47,711 nt of DNA from JBBDRW01 sp040905265 (GCA_040905265.1 JBBDRW010000056.1:1-47711); one strand, 5' to 3'. Shown: positions 1-9,175, counted from the stretch's first letter. Notes: generated by a model from the sequence alone, not told the origin. Made by a program: numbers and translations.

Positions 1-190
1 CAAGGCCCTCCAATAGAGTGGCCGGAAGCTGGTAGCAGAGGGATTTGCCACCTCCAGTCGGAAAAAGGACGACGGTGTCGTTTCCATTGAGGAGTGCCCG
101 GATCACGTTCTCCTGCCCCGAACGAAATGAGGAGTATCCCCATTTCTCCTGCAGATTTTGTTTTGCCTTCTGAAACAGATCGTTATTCAT
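1..190 (-). CDS. recQ: RecQ-family ATP-dependent DNA helicase, N-terminus only (cut by window edge)
   Basis: The first 63 residues of a protein read leftwards out of the window from an ATG at 188-190. They contain the RecQ Q-motif (F22-R-S-G-Q26) and a Walker A motif (PTGGGKS, residues 44-50) followed by LCYQLPA, the usual start of a RecQ 3'-5' superfamily 2 helicase. Such enzymes unwind forks and recombination intermediates. The rest of the helicase, including the DEAH box and any RQC/HRDC domains, lies outside the window, so completeness cannot be judged. It diverges from the MFS permease at 421; the 230 b between them hold no gene I can support. Confidence 0.93.
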   Translation of the reverse strand, partial: MNNDLFQKAKQNLQEKWGYSSFRSGQENVIRALLNGNDTVVLFPTGGGKSLCYQLPATLLEGL

Positions 191-420
191 CTTTTCGTTG
201 CCGATCACTATTGGGAGCCGTACCCGGATGATTCAATGGTTTACAGAGGAAGAAAGAAAAAACTCCGGTTAAATCCCATCCCATATCATTGCAAAAAAAC
301 GTCAACCCGGGAAGATCAGAGTGGTTTTTCAATCCACTTTGCTTATACTTGTGCCGTGTCAGCCAAATGAATGTGTGAATGTATAAACCGTACAACCAAC
401 TATAACGGATGGAGTAACCG

Positions 421-1674
421 ATGAAGAGACTACTGAAAGTACGCCTCAGCCTCATGATGTTTCTTGAATTTTTCATTTGGGGAGCATGGTATACGGCCAT
501 TGCCGTCTACATGACCGCCAACGGCATGGGGGACCTGACTCACTGGCCGTTTACCGTAAACCCGATCGCAGCGATTGTAGCACCTTTTTTTGTCGGGTTA
601 ATCGCAGACCGCTTTTTTGCAACAGAGAAGGTTCTGGGTGTTCTCCATATCATCGGCGGCCTCTTCATGCTGCTCACTCCTCTAGCAACCGAAGCACCGG
701 TTCTTTTTATACTGATGCTTCTTGGATATAACCTCTGTTACATGCCAACCATGAGCCTTGCCAATACGCTGGCCTTTCATAATATTGAAGATCAGGAGAA
801 GGAGTTCCCGGTCATCCGGGTGTTCGGTACTATCGGCTGGATTGCAGCCGGCCTGATTGTCAGTTTTGTCCTGGTCAAGTTTGTTGCGGACGGTTTGCAA
901 CCCGAACAGACGGCCCTTCCACTCTACCTGACGGCCGCCGCCAGTTTTGCTCTCGGAATCTACAGTTTCACACTGCCCCATACACCTCCCCCGGCTTATG
1001 GACAGAAAGTTTCCGCACGAAGCATAGCCGGAATCGATGCATTCAAACAACTCGGAAGCCGCTCTTTCTATGTCTTTTTGACCGCCTCGTTCCTGATCTG
1101 TATTCCGCTTGCCGCCTATTATAATTTTACTCAAATATTCCTGAATGCAACCGGTTTTCAGAATATAGCTGCTACCCAGACTCTGGGACAGGTCTCGGAA
1201 GCGCTGTTTATGGTGCTCATGCCATTCTTCTTTATCCGGCTCGGCGTAAAATGGATGCTCGGTGTGGGTATGCTCGCATGGGTACTTCGCTATGCACTCT
1301 TCGCACTGGGTGCACCAGACCCGACAGTCTGGATGATACTTTCAGGTATCGCTCTTCACGGAATCTGCTACGATTTCTTCTTCGTAACGGGGCAAATCTA
1401 CGTCGACATGAAATCGACCGACAAGATTCGGGGACAGGCACAGGGGCTGATTGTTCTGATCACCTATGGAGTCGGAATGTTGATCGGCGCCCAGCTGGCA
1501 GGTATTACCTATAACAGGTTCCTCGGAGATCAGACAGCACTCACACTTGACCAGTGGTACAGTTTCTGGTGGATCCCGGCCATCTTTGCCGTTGGCGTAT
1601 TTCTCTTCTTTATCTTCTCCTTCAATGACAAGGTATTGGATGAATCGGCAAGTGCGGAAGATATCACTGTGTAA
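421..1674 (+). CDS. MFS transporter, nucleoside:H+ symporter (NupG-like) family
   Basis: A 417-residue integral membrane protein with about twelve hydrophobic segments. The N-terminus (LSLMMFLEFFIWGAWY, residues 8-23) and the internal repeat starting near residue 212 look like the nucleoside:H+ symporter branch of the major facilitator superfamily (NupG/XapB type), which is common as a single gene in Bacteroidota-like genomes. It would import nucleosides across the inner membrane using the proton gradient. The start is the ATG at 421 directly before MKRLLKVRLSLMMF. It stands alone: recQ diverges upstream and the MgtC-like gene converges 29 b downstream. Substrate assignment rests on family resemblance only. 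Confidence 0.8.
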   Translation: MKRLLKVRLSLMMFLEFFIWGAWYTAIAVYMTANGMGDLTHWPFTVNPIAAIVAPFFVGLIADRFFATEKVLGVLHIIGGLFMLLTPLATEAPVLFILMLLGYNLCYMPTMSLANTLAFHNIEDQEKEFPVIRVFGTIGWIAAGLIVSFVLVKFVADGLQPEQTALPLYLTAAASFALGIYSFTLPHTPPPAYGQKVSARSIAGIDAFKQLGSRSFYVFLTASFLICIPLAAYYNFTQIFLNATGFQNIAATQTLGQVSEALFMVLMPFFFIRLGVKWMLGVGMLAWVLRYALFALGAPDPTVWMILSGIALHGICYDFFFVTGQIYVDMKSTDKIRGQAQGLIVLITYGVGMLIGAQLAGITYNRFLGDQTALTLDQWYSFWWIPAIFAVGVFLFFIFSFNDKVLDESASAEDITV

Positions 1675-1703
1675 TACGCAGGATTGCTGGCCGAAGGGAG
1701 GGT

Positions 1704-2960
1704 TTACAACCAGATCAGAAGTGTGGTGAGCAGTCCTGCAATAACAGCCAGGAACATCATGACGATCAGGTGCAGGCTCTCCCGGAAACCGACAAAAAAG
1801 GAGAAGATAAACCCTTTTACGAGTGTATTGACGGACGCTGCCAGAATAATGCCCATGGTAGCGACCTCTCTCTGAAGGCCATCCAGTGCCAGCTTTGAGA
1901 GGGAGAGCGTAATGGCATCTACATCTGCAAATCCGGACAACATGGCGAGGATATAGATTCCGCTGTCTCCGAACCACTCCTTCATTGCAGATGTCAGCAG
2001 AAGAATCGTTGCCAGCAGCGCTCCGAATTTCAGGGCGGTAACCAGTTTAAACGGGTTCTTCAATTCAATATCCGGTGCACTCTCCCTGATTCGCCGGCCC
2101 CAGAGCCAGACCCCACCCCCGATCACACAGCTGAACATGACTACAAGAGGAATCCAGAGCGGATAGATCAGGTCCGGATTGACAACCAGAACCTCGACCA
2201 TTATCCGTACAAACATGATTGAGGAGGCGAGCAGAACACCGGCCATGAAAATCCGTTTTTGCTCTGACTGCCGGGCAAACTGTGCCATACTGAGTGTAAC
2301 GGCTGTCGAAGAGGCGAGCCCGCCGGCAATCGAGGTTACAAGTGTTCCCATCTGATTGCCCACGTACTTGATCGCGAAATAGCCGGCAAATGAGATGCTG
2401 CAGATCAACACGACCATCCACCAGATCCAGTAGGGGTTCACAGACTCCCAGGGGCCGTATCCCTGGTTTGGCAACAGTGGCAGGAGAACAACAGATATGA
2501 TCAACAGTTTGATTCCTGCGTAAACTTCTTTGGTCTCAATAGTGCTGACCCATTTGTGAAGCACCGGCTTCAGACTAAGAAAAGTGACCACAGCCGCCGT
2601 TACGCTAAACGCAGTGATATAATGCCCATAGGCTGCCCAGGAGGCCAGCAAAAAGGTAAGCATCATGGCAAACGCTGTCGTCGTGCCAATATCCCGTTTC
2701 TCCCTGCTCTCCATCACATAGGAGACGATAATCAGAAGAGTTACAGATCCGAATATGACACCGAACATCCAGATCCCGATGAGCTCGGATACCTCGGCCG
2801 CCACACCACCCAGAATACCGATCAGACTGAACGTCCGGATGCCCGCTACACGGTCGCCTTCCTCCTCTTTACCACCACTCCATCCCCGTTCGATTCCAAT
2901 CAAAAGCCCGACAGCCAGGGCCATCAGCAGGTGAAGTAACGTTTCAAGTTCAGGAGCCAT
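1704..2960 (-). CDS. MgtC/SapB-type membrane protein with C-terminal DUF4010
   Basis: A 418-residue polytopic membrane protein. The N-terminal ~140 residues carry the MgtC-like pattern GLLIGIERGWSGG (18-30) followed by a charged loop and GIRTFSLIGILGG (41-53). The remaining residues form the DUF4010 half with further hydrophobic helices. MgtC proteins are linked to Mg2+ limitation and regulation of ATP synthase, but the function of the MgtC-DUF4010 fusions is not established. It begins 15 b after the stop of nfo on the same strand and could be cotranscribed with it. The start is the ATG whose complement lies at 2958-2960. Confidence 0.78.
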   Translation of the reverse strand: MAPELETLLHLLMALAVGLLIGIERGWSGGKEEEGDRVAGIRTFSLIGILGGVAAEVSELIGIWMFGVIFGSVTLLIIVSYVMESREKRDIGTTTAFAMMLTFLLASWAAYGHYITAFSVTAAVVTFLSLKPVLHKWVSTIETKEVYAGIKLLIISVVLLPLLPNQGYGPWESVNPYWIWWMVVLICSISFAGYFAIKYVGNQMGTLVTSIAGGLASSTAVTLSMAQFARQSEQKRIFMAGVLLASSIMFVRIMVEVLVVNPDLIYPLWIPLVVMFSCVIGGGVWLWGRRIRESAPDIELKNPFKLVTALKFGALLATILLLTSAMKEWFGDSGIYILAMLSGFADVDAITLSLSKLALDGLQREVATMGIILAASVNTLVKGFIFSFFVGFRESLHLIVMMFLAVIAGLLTTLLIWL

Positions 2961-2975
2961 ATACCTCCGGTGATA

Positions 2976-3821
2976 TCAATCCTTTATAAACGATTTCAGT
3001 GTCCGAATCTCCTCTGCCCAGCGATCCGTATTCGGGGTCTCCAAAATCAGGGGGATACCGTCAAATCTCGGATCTTCCATGATCCTGCTGAACGGGTACC
3101 AGCCGATCAACCCGTCACCGAGACTCTCATGCCGGTCTACCCGGCTGCCCAACTCCTTCTTCGAATCGTTTAGATGCATTCCCATTAGTTTATCAAAACC
3201 GACGATCTGCTCAAACTGCCGGAATGTCTCCTCAAATACCTCTTCATTTCTGAGGTCATATCCTGCTGCAAATGCATGGGCGGTATCGATACAGACACCG
3301 ACCCGATCCTGCTGGTCCACCCCTTCTATGATTTCGGCAAGATGCTCAAACCGGTACCCCATATTGGTACCCTGGCCAGCTGTATTCTCAATCAGCAACG
3401 TAACATCCGATGTCTGGCTGAGCGTCACATTCAGAGATTCTGAATTCCGCTGAAGACACTCTTTTTCACTCAGTTTGTTCAGATGGCTGCCGGGATGGAA
3501 ATTCAAGAGGGCAATTCCAAGCTGTTCACAACGCTGAACTTCATCCAGAAATGCACGACGTGATTTTTCCAGTTTTGCACTCTCCGGATGGCCAAGGTTG
3601 ATCAGATAACTGTCGTGGGGCAAAACAGCATTACGGCCGAATCCATTCGCTTCGCAATGTTCCCTGAACCGGGTGATATTCTCACTACTCAGCGGAGAAG
3701 CACTCCACTGTCTCTGATTCTTTGTGAATAGTGCGAATGCAGTTGCTCCTATCTCTTGTGCATTCAGAGGAGCCTGTTCTACTCCTCCTGCTGCACTGAC
3801 ATGTGCTCCAATGTATTTCAT
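2976..3821 (-). CDS. nfo: Deoxyribonuclease IV (endonuclease IV, AP endonuclease)
   Basis: 281 residues, the normal length for bacterial Nfo. The protein opens with MKYIGAHVSAAGG and carries the AP endonuclease 2 signatures: LLIENTAGQGTNMG, CIDTAHAFAAGYD and HLNDSKKELGSRVDRHE, which supply the His, Asp and Glu ligands of the three-Zn2+ site. It cleaves 5' to abasic sites in base-excision repair. The promoter region is compact: a sigma70-like pair (3828-3856) would start transcription almost at the ATG. The GGAGGCTTTG repeat lies 21 b before the start codon, the same distance as in front of polA. The MgtC-like gene follows 15 b downstream. Confidence 0.96.
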   Translation of the reverse strand: MKYIGAHVSAAGGVEQAPLNAQEIGATAFALFTKNQRQWSASPLSSENITRFREHCEANGFGRNAVLPHDSYLINLGHPESAKLEKSRRAFLDEVQRCEQLGIALLNFHPGSHLNKLSEKECLQRNSESLNVTLSQTSDVTLLIENTAGQGTNMGYRFEHLAEIIEGVDQQDRVGVCIDTAHAFAAGYDLRNEEVFEETFRQFEQIVGFDKLMGMHLNDSKKELGSRVDRHESLGDGLIGWYPFSRIMEDPRFDGIPLILETPNTDRWAEEIRTLKSFIKD

Positions 3822-3834
3822 ATAACTGTTATAT
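3820..3834. repeat. 15-bp palindrome overlapping the nfo start codon
   Basis: ATATAACTGTTATAT is a perfect 7-1-7 palindrome that includes two bases of the nfo start codon and overlaps the proposed -10 box. It could be an operator, or simply an AT-rich promoter core. Confidence 0.5.
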
Positions 3835-3856
3835 CTCTTCCGGGAGGCTTTGCAAA
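3828..3856 (-). promoter_or_regulatory. Putative nfo promoter
   Basis: On the minus strand, TTTGCA (3851-3856), a 17-nt spacer and TATAAC (3828-3833) make a fair sigma70-like promoter. The spacer contains the CAAAGCCTCC repeat element. Transcription would start only a few bases before the nfo ATG, giving a near-leaderless mRNA. Prediction by eye only. Confidence 0.4.
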
Positions 3857-3870
3857 ACCCCCTTTTGGTT
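3843..3870 (+). repeat. GGAGGCTTTG-family intergenic repeat, copy A (upstream of nfo)
   Basis: Reads GGAGGCTTTGCAAAACC then CCCTTTTGG. CAAAA and TTTTG flank a run of C and can form a short hairpin. It is related to the copies at 9207-9234 and 25173-25200, and to the palindromes at 21413 and 26665. Confidence 0.55.
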
Positions 3871-4219
3871 CTGTCTGTTGGTACTGAATTCGAATATAGG
3901 AAAAATAGAGATGCTTCTTTGTATTCTATCGGGCCTGATCGTTGTCCGTTGGCAGTTCATCGAAACGTATCCCCGTTAGAGTATGGTTGACAAAAAAACA
4001 GGCGTCCAGCAGGATATTCATCCGTACAACATTGTTTCACATTTACTGTTGGCTCGCTTCTTCTTACATTGTAGAAAATGTATGCAGGCTGGAGTATTTG
4101 GCAGATAGCCGGGGAGCAAAATTTCCGGCACAAGCTGCTTTATATGCTCTTCCGGCATATTCCAGGAGTACAGCCGGAAATTCTTCCAGCCCTGAAATCA
4201 AACAAAAAATGATTACTCC
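3857..4219. other. Gene-poor gap between nfo and the M3 peptidase
   Basis: About 360 b (398 b counting the nfo promoter) with no convincing gene. A plus-strand reading frame of 93 codons from 3942 overlaps the peptidase start and shows no recognisable protein pattern. A TTGACA at 3987-3992 lacks a well-spaced -10 box. A 6-bp hairpin (ATATGC/GCATAT) lies near 4142-4162. Presumably this is the 5' regulatory region of the M3 peptidase gene. Confidence 0.5.
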
Positions 4220-6406
4220 ATGAGAATCGCTATTTATACTCAACTCCTCCTCTTCTTCTTGCTGCTTACATGCTGTACCACTATTCAGACAGACACAATC
4301 ACAAACAACCAACCGATTCAACGCCCTCCTGCAATGACCGAATCTGAAGCAAATCCGTTTTTTCACTCCAGTTCTCTCCCGTTCCAGGCACCTGATTTTG
4401 ACCGGATTTCAATCGGCCACTACCTGCCGGCGTTTGAGGAGGGGATTCGCCGGGAAATTGAAGAGATAGAAGCCATCGCAGAGAATCCGGATGAACCGAC
4501 ATTTGAGAACACCATTGTCGCAATGGAACGAAGCGGCCGTCTGCTGACACGTGTTAGCCGGGTTTTCTACAATATGACCTCCGCACACACGAACGAGGAG
4601 ATTCAGGAGATCCAGTCTGAAATGGCTCCCAAACTGGCAGCCCACTCTGACAATATTCTGTTGAACTCCGCCCTGTTTGAACGGGTTGAAGAACTCTATA
4701 ACCGGAGGGAGGATCTGGGGCTCGACCCGGAATCCGACCGGCTCCTGTTTGTGACTTACAGAGATTTTATCCGGGCTGGCGCCCGGTTATCCAGTGAAGA
4801 CCAGAGCCGTATACGGCAGATCAACGAACGGTTGTCGACTTTGACGACACAGTTTCAGGAGAACCTTCTTGAAATGACCCATGAACGTGCCGTTGTTATC
4901 GAAGATGAAGAGGAACTTGCCGGACTGAGCAGTGACCGGATTGCGGCAGCACGAGAGGCCGCTGAAGAGCGTGGGTATGAGAACCAATATCTGTTGACAA
5001 TTACGAATACGACTCGTCAGCCTGTTCTGGAGAATCTGGAAAACAGGGATACACGGCAGCGGGTCTGGGAAGCATCCGCCTATCGCGGTATCGGTGAGGA
5101 AGGAGGCGTCGACAACCGGCCTCTGATCCTTGAAATTGTTCGCTTGCGTGCAGAGAAAGCGGAACTTCTGGGGCATCCGCACTGGGCCAGTTATGCCATA
5201 GAAACCAACGCAGCCGGGAATTCTGAAAATGCGGTCGAGATGATGTCCGGGCTGACTCCGGCAGTTCTTGCCAATTCCGGCCGGGAAGCAGACCTGATCC
5301 GTGAAATGATGCAGGAAGACGGGCTGGACGGAGATCCGGAACCCTGGGACTGGGAATACTATGCGGAGCGGGTGCGCAGTGCAGAATATGAGATTGACGA
5401 GAATGAGGTCCGTCCCTACTTTGAACTGGAGAGGGTTCTGCATGACGGAGTTTTTTATACCATGAACAGGCTGTTCGGAGTCACATTCCGTGAACGGACC
5501 GACCTCCCGGTCTATCACCCGGATGTACGGGTTTTCGATGTTCTGGATGAAGATGGGTCCCAAATCGGGCTCTTCTATGGTGACTACTTCGCCAGGGATT
5601 CCAAACGTGGAGGAGCGTGGATGAGTTCATTTGTCGTACAGTCACATCTTTTGGAAAACGGGCCGGTGATCGTCAACGTTCTGAACAACCCCAAACCGGC
5701 TGAAGGCGAGCCGGCCCTGATCAGTTTTGACAATGTAACCACACTCTTCCACGAGATTGGCCATGCGGTTCACGGCCTTTTTTCAGACGTACGCTACCCT
5801 TCTCTGGCCGGCACCTCTGTGTCCAGGGATTTTGTAGAGTTTCCCTCTACATTTGAGGAGGATTGGGCGATCCATCCGGAGGTTCTGGAGAATTATGCTG
5901 TTCACCATGAAACAGGCAGACAAATTCCCCGGGACCTCCTGAACCGGGTTATCGAAGCGAGGGAGTTTAACCAGGGATTTGATACACAGGAGTACCTGGC
6001 CGCTGCTTTTCTGGACATGGAGTGGCATACACTGTCAGCCGACGAAATTCCAGACTCTGTGGAGGAGTTTGAAGAGGAGGCGCTCCAACGTCACAACCTG
6101 TACGCAGATGCGATACCACCCAGATACAAATCGCCATTCTTCTCACATATCTTTGCCGGTGGTTACTCTGCAAACTACTATGCCTATATCTGGAGCGAAA
6201 TTATGGCTGCAGATGCATTTGCATTTATGAGATCACGCGGCGGGCTGACTCGTGAGAACGGTGACCATTTCAGGGAGACAATTCTCTCCCGCGGAGGCAG
6301 CAGGGAAGCGATGGAACTATACCACGAATTCAGGGGAGAAGATCCTGACGTTATTCATCTGCTTCGGCGCCGGGGACTTGATGCAGAGAGCGGATCGGAC
6401 AATTGA
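4220..6406 (+). CDS. M3-family metallopeptidase lipoprotein (Dcp-like dipeptidyl carboxypeptidase)
   Basis: 728 residues. An N-terminal signal with a lipobox-like LLTC near residue 18 suggests a lipid-anchored periplasmic or outer-membrane protein. The mature part matches the M3 thimet-oligopeptidase/Dcp fold. The Zn site H511-E-I-G-H515 is followed by the third ligand E540 in DFVEFPS, and the C-terminal helical region includes HIFAGGYSANYYAYIWSE, typical of Dcp. Such enzymes cleave dipeptides or short peptides in the cell envelope. The start is the ATG at 4220 that gives the signal peptide directly. Its neighbours suggest no operon. Confidence 0.9.
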   Translation: MRIAIYTQLLLFFLLLTCCTTIQTDTITNNQPIQRPPAMTESEANPFFHSSSLPFQAPDFDRISIGHYLPAFEEGIRREIEEIEAIAENPDEPTFENTIVAMERSGRLLTRVSRVFYNMTSAHTNEEIQEIQSEMAPKLAAHSDNILLNSALFERVEELYNRREDLGLDPESDRLLFVTYRDFIRAGARLSSEDQSRIRQINERLSTLTTQFQENLLEMTHERAVVIEDEEELAGLSSDRIAAAREAAEERGYENQYLLTITNTTRQPVLENLENRDTRQRVWEASAYRGIGEEGGVDNRPLILEIVRLRAEKAELLGHPHWASYAIETNAAGNSENAVEMMSGLTPAVLANSGREADLIREMMQEDGLDGDPEPWDWEYYAERVRSAEYEIDENEVRPYFELERVLHDGVFYTMNRLFGVTFRERTDLPVYHPDVRVFDVLDEDGSQIGLFYGDYFARDSKRGGAWMSSFVVQSHLLENGPVIVNVLNNPKPAEGEPALISFDNVTTLFHEIGHAVHGLFSDVRYPSLAGTSVSRDFVEFPSTFEEDWAIHPEVLENYAVHHETGRQIPRDLLNRVIEAREFNQGFDTQEYLAAAFLDMEWHTLSADEIPDSVEEFEEEALQRHNLYADAIPPRYKSPFFSHIFAGGYSANYYAYIWSEIMAADAFAFMRSRGGLTRENGDHFRETILSRGGSREAMELYHEFRGEDPDVIHLLRRRGLDAESGSDN

Positions 6407-6478
6407 TTTACATGTTTGAATCCGTATATTCTGTAGTGGAAGCATAATAAAGCCACCCGGTTGCTCCCCAATTGTTCC

Positions 6479-6514
6479 GCAGATCCCTTCAGGTTGTCCG
6501 GGAAGGGATGCTGC
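6479..6514. repeat. Hairpin upstream of the transglycosylase gene
   Basis: ATCCCTTC (6483-6490) and GAAGGGAT (6502-6509) are perfect 8-bp arms around an 11-nt loop. They are extended by GCAG/CTGC with one bulged G. No T-tract follows on either strand, so it is not a canonical intrinsic terminator. It may be a 5'-UTR structure of the gene at 6547 or the 3' end of the peptidase transcript. Confidence 0.5.
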
Positions 6515-6546
6515 AACTATCCGTAACGGTTCAGTAAGGAATTGCC

Positions 6547-7359
6547 ATGATGCAACAATGTATTCACCTCCTGAAAAGAAGCACTATTCTGATTCTTATC
6601 ACTCTTATCACTCTATTCACCATCGTTTTACCGGCTGATTCTGCCTCAGGAAGCGATCCGGAACAGCTTTCTGAGAAATATAGTGAACAGCTCGCTGAAC
6701 TTGCCCGATATATGAAACAACGTGGGTTTGACCTGGAACCTCATTATGAAGATTCCCGGTTTGAGATCTATGAAGGAATCAGCAACCGGTTTACCGGGTC
6801 TCCCGAAAGAAGTACACCGACCCTGGATGAATATAAAGAGATCCTCAATTTTGAGGATAAGACAAGCCGGATTGCAGAGTTTATCGACCGGTACCAAGAC
6901 CACCTGTCAAGTGCTGAAGAGACCTATGGGATTTCCAGATATGTAATCTCGGCCATTCTTGCGGTCGAGTCTGATTTTGGAAGAGTCACAGGCCGATACA
7001 ACCCTTTTAACGTCTATGTCTCCATGATTGCGGAAGATTACAGAAGCACCTTTGCGAGGGCACAGCTTGAAGAACTCCTGATTTTTGCCAGGGACCGCCA
7101 GCTGGATATTTTTGAGATGAACTCCAGCTATGCAGGTGCCATGACGGCTGCTCAATTTATCCCATACTCACTCAACCGTTGGTTTGTCGGGGATGACCTG
7201 ACTGATATGAGCGATAACATTCACTCGGTTGCCAACTATCTCGCACATTTTAAGAAGATTACCGGGACCATTGATGGAGCTGTCCACAGATACAACCCGA
7301 GTACTCTCTACACCCGTACCGTACTCGATATGGCGAATAAAGCGGAATCCGGAGATTAA
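6547..7359 (+). CDS. Lytic murein transglycosylase, MltB/SltB-like
   Basis: 270 residues with a signal peptide (hydrophobic 12-30). The catalytic core is MltB-like: AVESDFGR places the general acid at E141, equivalent to the VETNYG Glu of the family. SSYAGAMTAAQFIPYS (193-208) matches the SYAGAMG-QFMPSS signature, and AVHRYNPS sits near the C-terminus. It would cleave the MurNAc-GlcNAc bond of peptidoglycan to a 1,6-anhydro product in the periplasm. It is shorter than E. coli MltB and has no peptidoglycan-binding domain. Its stop codon overlaps that of the convergent ppa gene. Confidence 0.85.
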   Translation: MMQQCIHLLKRSTILILITLITLFTIVLPADSASGSDPEQLSEKYSEQLAELARYMKQRGFDLEPHYEDSRFEIYEGISNRFTGSPERSTPTLDEYKEILNFEDKTSRIAEFIDRYQDHLSSAEETYGISRYVISAILAVESDFGRVTGRYNPFNVYVSMIAEDYRSTFARAQLEELLIFARDRQLDIFEMNSSYAGAMTAAQFIPYSLNRWFVGDDLTDMSDNIHSVANYLAHFKKITGTIDGAVHRYNPSTLYTRTVLDMANKAESGD

Positions 7360-7364
7360 TCTCC
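7351..7364. repeat. 14-bp perfect palindrome spanning two convergent stop codons
   Basis: GGAGATTAATCTCC is its own reverse complement. The TAA of the transglycosylase (7357-7359) and the TAA of ppa (7356-7358, minus) share its centre. It has no loop, so it is not a normal hairpin in RNA. Confidence 0.6.
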
Positions 7365-7967
7365 GAACATATCTTCATAGTCGAGCATAGAGGCCCGGAT
7401 CACCTTATAGGCATGCTCTGCATTGTAGACGCGGTCCACATAGACATCCGCTTCCTGTCCGGGGATCAGCTTGTAGGTAGAGAAGTAGTGCCGCAGGCGC
7501 TCAATCAATACATTGGGAAGATCTGATATATCCTGAATCGATTCATAATATTGATCGTTATCCAGGACCGAGATGATCTTGTCATCTGCCTCCCCTCTGT
7601 CGATCATGTGGAGGCCTCCGATAACACGTGCACTCAGAATCACCTCTGTCCGGTCAATCGGACGTTCACTCAGTACACAGAGGTCCAGCGGGTCAGAATC
7701 CCCGATATCAACGCCATTGGCAAGCTCACCGACATGGTTCCCGCAGTAGGTACGGGGTATAAAACCGTACAGGGACGGCGGCTGGGAGGAACTTCTTTGA
7801 GGCCGGTCCACCCGCATGTAACCCGTCAGTTTATCGACCTCATACTTGATCATATCGAAAGGTGTGATCTCAATAAACGCGTTGACAACTTTAGGAGGTT
7901 CATCTCCGACTTCAAGGCCGTGCCACGGATGGGGCCTCCATCTGTAAAATGGGTTTGGAAAGTTCAA
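7356..7967 (-). CDS. ppa: Inorganic pyrophosphatase
   Basis: 203 residues of a family I soluble pyrophosphatase: NPF-Y-WRPHPWHGLEVG, IKYEVDKLTGYMRVDR and the metal-binding signature D90-S-D-P-L-D95. It hydrolyses PPi to phosphate in the cytoplasm and pulls biosynthetic reactions forward. No in-frame ATG or GTG precedes the conserved N-terminus. The only usable start is the TTG at 7965-7967, giving MNFPNPFYRWRPHPWHG. The C-terminus overlaps the transglycosylase gene by 4 b through shared stop codons. Upstream lies a 131-b gap before prfA on the same strand. Confidence 0.93.
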   Translation of the reverse strand: MNFPNPFYRWRPHPWHGLEVGDEPPKVVNAFIEITPFDMIKYEVDKLTGYMRVDRPQRSSSQPPSLYGFIPRTYCGNHVGELANGVDIGDSDPLDLCVLSERPIDRTEVILSARVIGGLHMIDRGEADDKIISVLDNDQYYESIQDISDLPNVLIERLRHYFSTYKLIPGQEADVYVDRVYNAEHAYKVIRASMLDYEDMFGD

Positions 7968-8098
7968 GAAATACCTGCTATTGATTGACGTTTCATCACG
8001 CTTGCAAAAGATAGCTTTTCTTGCGCAAAGATGCTGAGAGGTTCTCCAGATTCACTCCCCATTACTATACAGGGCGGCTACATTTGCAAAAACAAGGA

Positions 8099-9175
8099 TT
8101 ACTCCATGACCTCCTGAAGCTTCTCCAGATTGTCCTGAACCCGGAGCGCCTGTATGATCTCGCCGATCTCCCCTTTCATGATATCATCCAGGTTGTAAAG
8201 AGTCAGGTTGATCCTGTGGTCCGTCATCCGTCCCTGGGGATATTTATAGGTACGTATTTTTGCACTTCGATCCCCGGTTGATACCTGGCTCTTTCGGTCC
8301 GCAGCCCGTTCAGACCGCTGTTTTTCAAGTTCCATATCGTACAACTTTGTACGAAGCATGGTAAGCGCCTTCTCCTTGTTCTGGTGCTGGGACCGCTCCT
8401 CCTGGCACTCAACGACGACACCGGATGGTGCATGGGTTAACCGAATAGCAGAGTCCGTCTTATTGACATGCTGGCCGCCGGCACCACTGGAACGAAAAGT
8501 GTCGACACGAATATCGGACATATCGATCTTGACATCGACCTCTTCCGCTTCGGGAAGTACGGCAACGGTTGCGGCCGAGGTGTGGACCCTCCCCTGTGAT
8601 TCCGTCTCCGGCACCCGTTGTACCCTGTGGACCCCGCTTTCATACTTCATCTCGCCAAATACATCGGTTCCTTTCAGGCTGAATACAATCTCTTTAAAGC
8701 CCCCCATATCTCCCTGGCTGACAGCAAGCGTCTGCATCTTCCACCCTTTCGAATCCGCATACCGACGGTACATTTCATAGAGATTGCCTGCAAATATAGC
8801 CGCTTCATCCCCGCCGGTACCGGCCCGGATCTCAACAATACAATCTTTCGAATCGTCCGGATCTTTCGGAATCAGCTTGAACTTGATCTCCTCTTCCAGC
8901 TTCTTTACCTCCTGCTCCAGCTCCCTGTTCTCCAATCTCGCCATCTCTGTGATCTCCGGATCATCACCCAGCTCGATCAGCTCCCGATTGCCCTTCAGGT
9001 TCTTTCTGATCTCCTTCCACTGGTCATAGTCGGAGACGAGCTCCTTCAGACGTGTATGCTCCTTGGTAAGCTCCGTATACTCATCAGGCCGGTCAAAAAT
9101 GGATGGGTCCGCCATCGCCTGGTTGATCTCATCGTAACGCTCCCTGACCTGTCTCAGTTTCTCTTCCAGATCCAT
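8099..9175 (-). CDS. prfA: Peptide chain release factor 1
   Basis: 358 residues, close to the usual 360. The stop-codon recognition tripeptide P-x-T appears as PET (189-191) inside HRVQRVPETESQGRVHTSA, which distinguishes RF1 from RF2. The catalytic GGQ is at 233-235 in RSSGAGGQHVNKT. It terminates translation at UAA and UAG on the ribosome. I chose the ATG at 9173-9175 (MDLEEKLRQVRERYDE). A TTG 12 codons upstream would add a non-conserved extension that enters the intergenic repeat. A GGAGGCTTTG-family repeat lies about 30 b upstream. Confidence 0.97.
   Translation of the reverse strand: MDLEEKLRQVRERYDEINQAMADPSIFDRPDEYTELTKEHTRLKELVSDYDQWKEIRKNLKGNRELIELGDDPEITEMARLENRELEQEVKKLEEEIKFKLIPKDPDDSKDCIVEIRAGTGGDEAAIFAGNLYEMYRRYADSKGWKMQTLAVSQGDMGGFKEIVFSLKGTDVFGEMKYESGVHRVQRVPETESQGRVHTSAATVAVLPEAEEVDVKIDMSDIRVDTFRSSGAGGQHVNKTDSAIRLTHAPSGVVVECQEERSQHQNKEKALTMLRTKLYDMELEKQRSERAADRKSQVSTGDRSAKIRTYKYPQGRMTDHRINLTLYNLDDIMKGEIGEIIQALRVQDNLEKLQEVME

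Noticed and set aside
158..370. 70-codon plus-strand frame across the recQ start and the gap to the MFS gene
   Set aside because: Overlaps recQ antisense and shows no protein pattern.
3942..4223. 93-codon plus-strand frame before the M3 peptidase
   Set aside because: Overlaps the peptidase start, has no signal or family pattern and no start context. Treated as intergenic.
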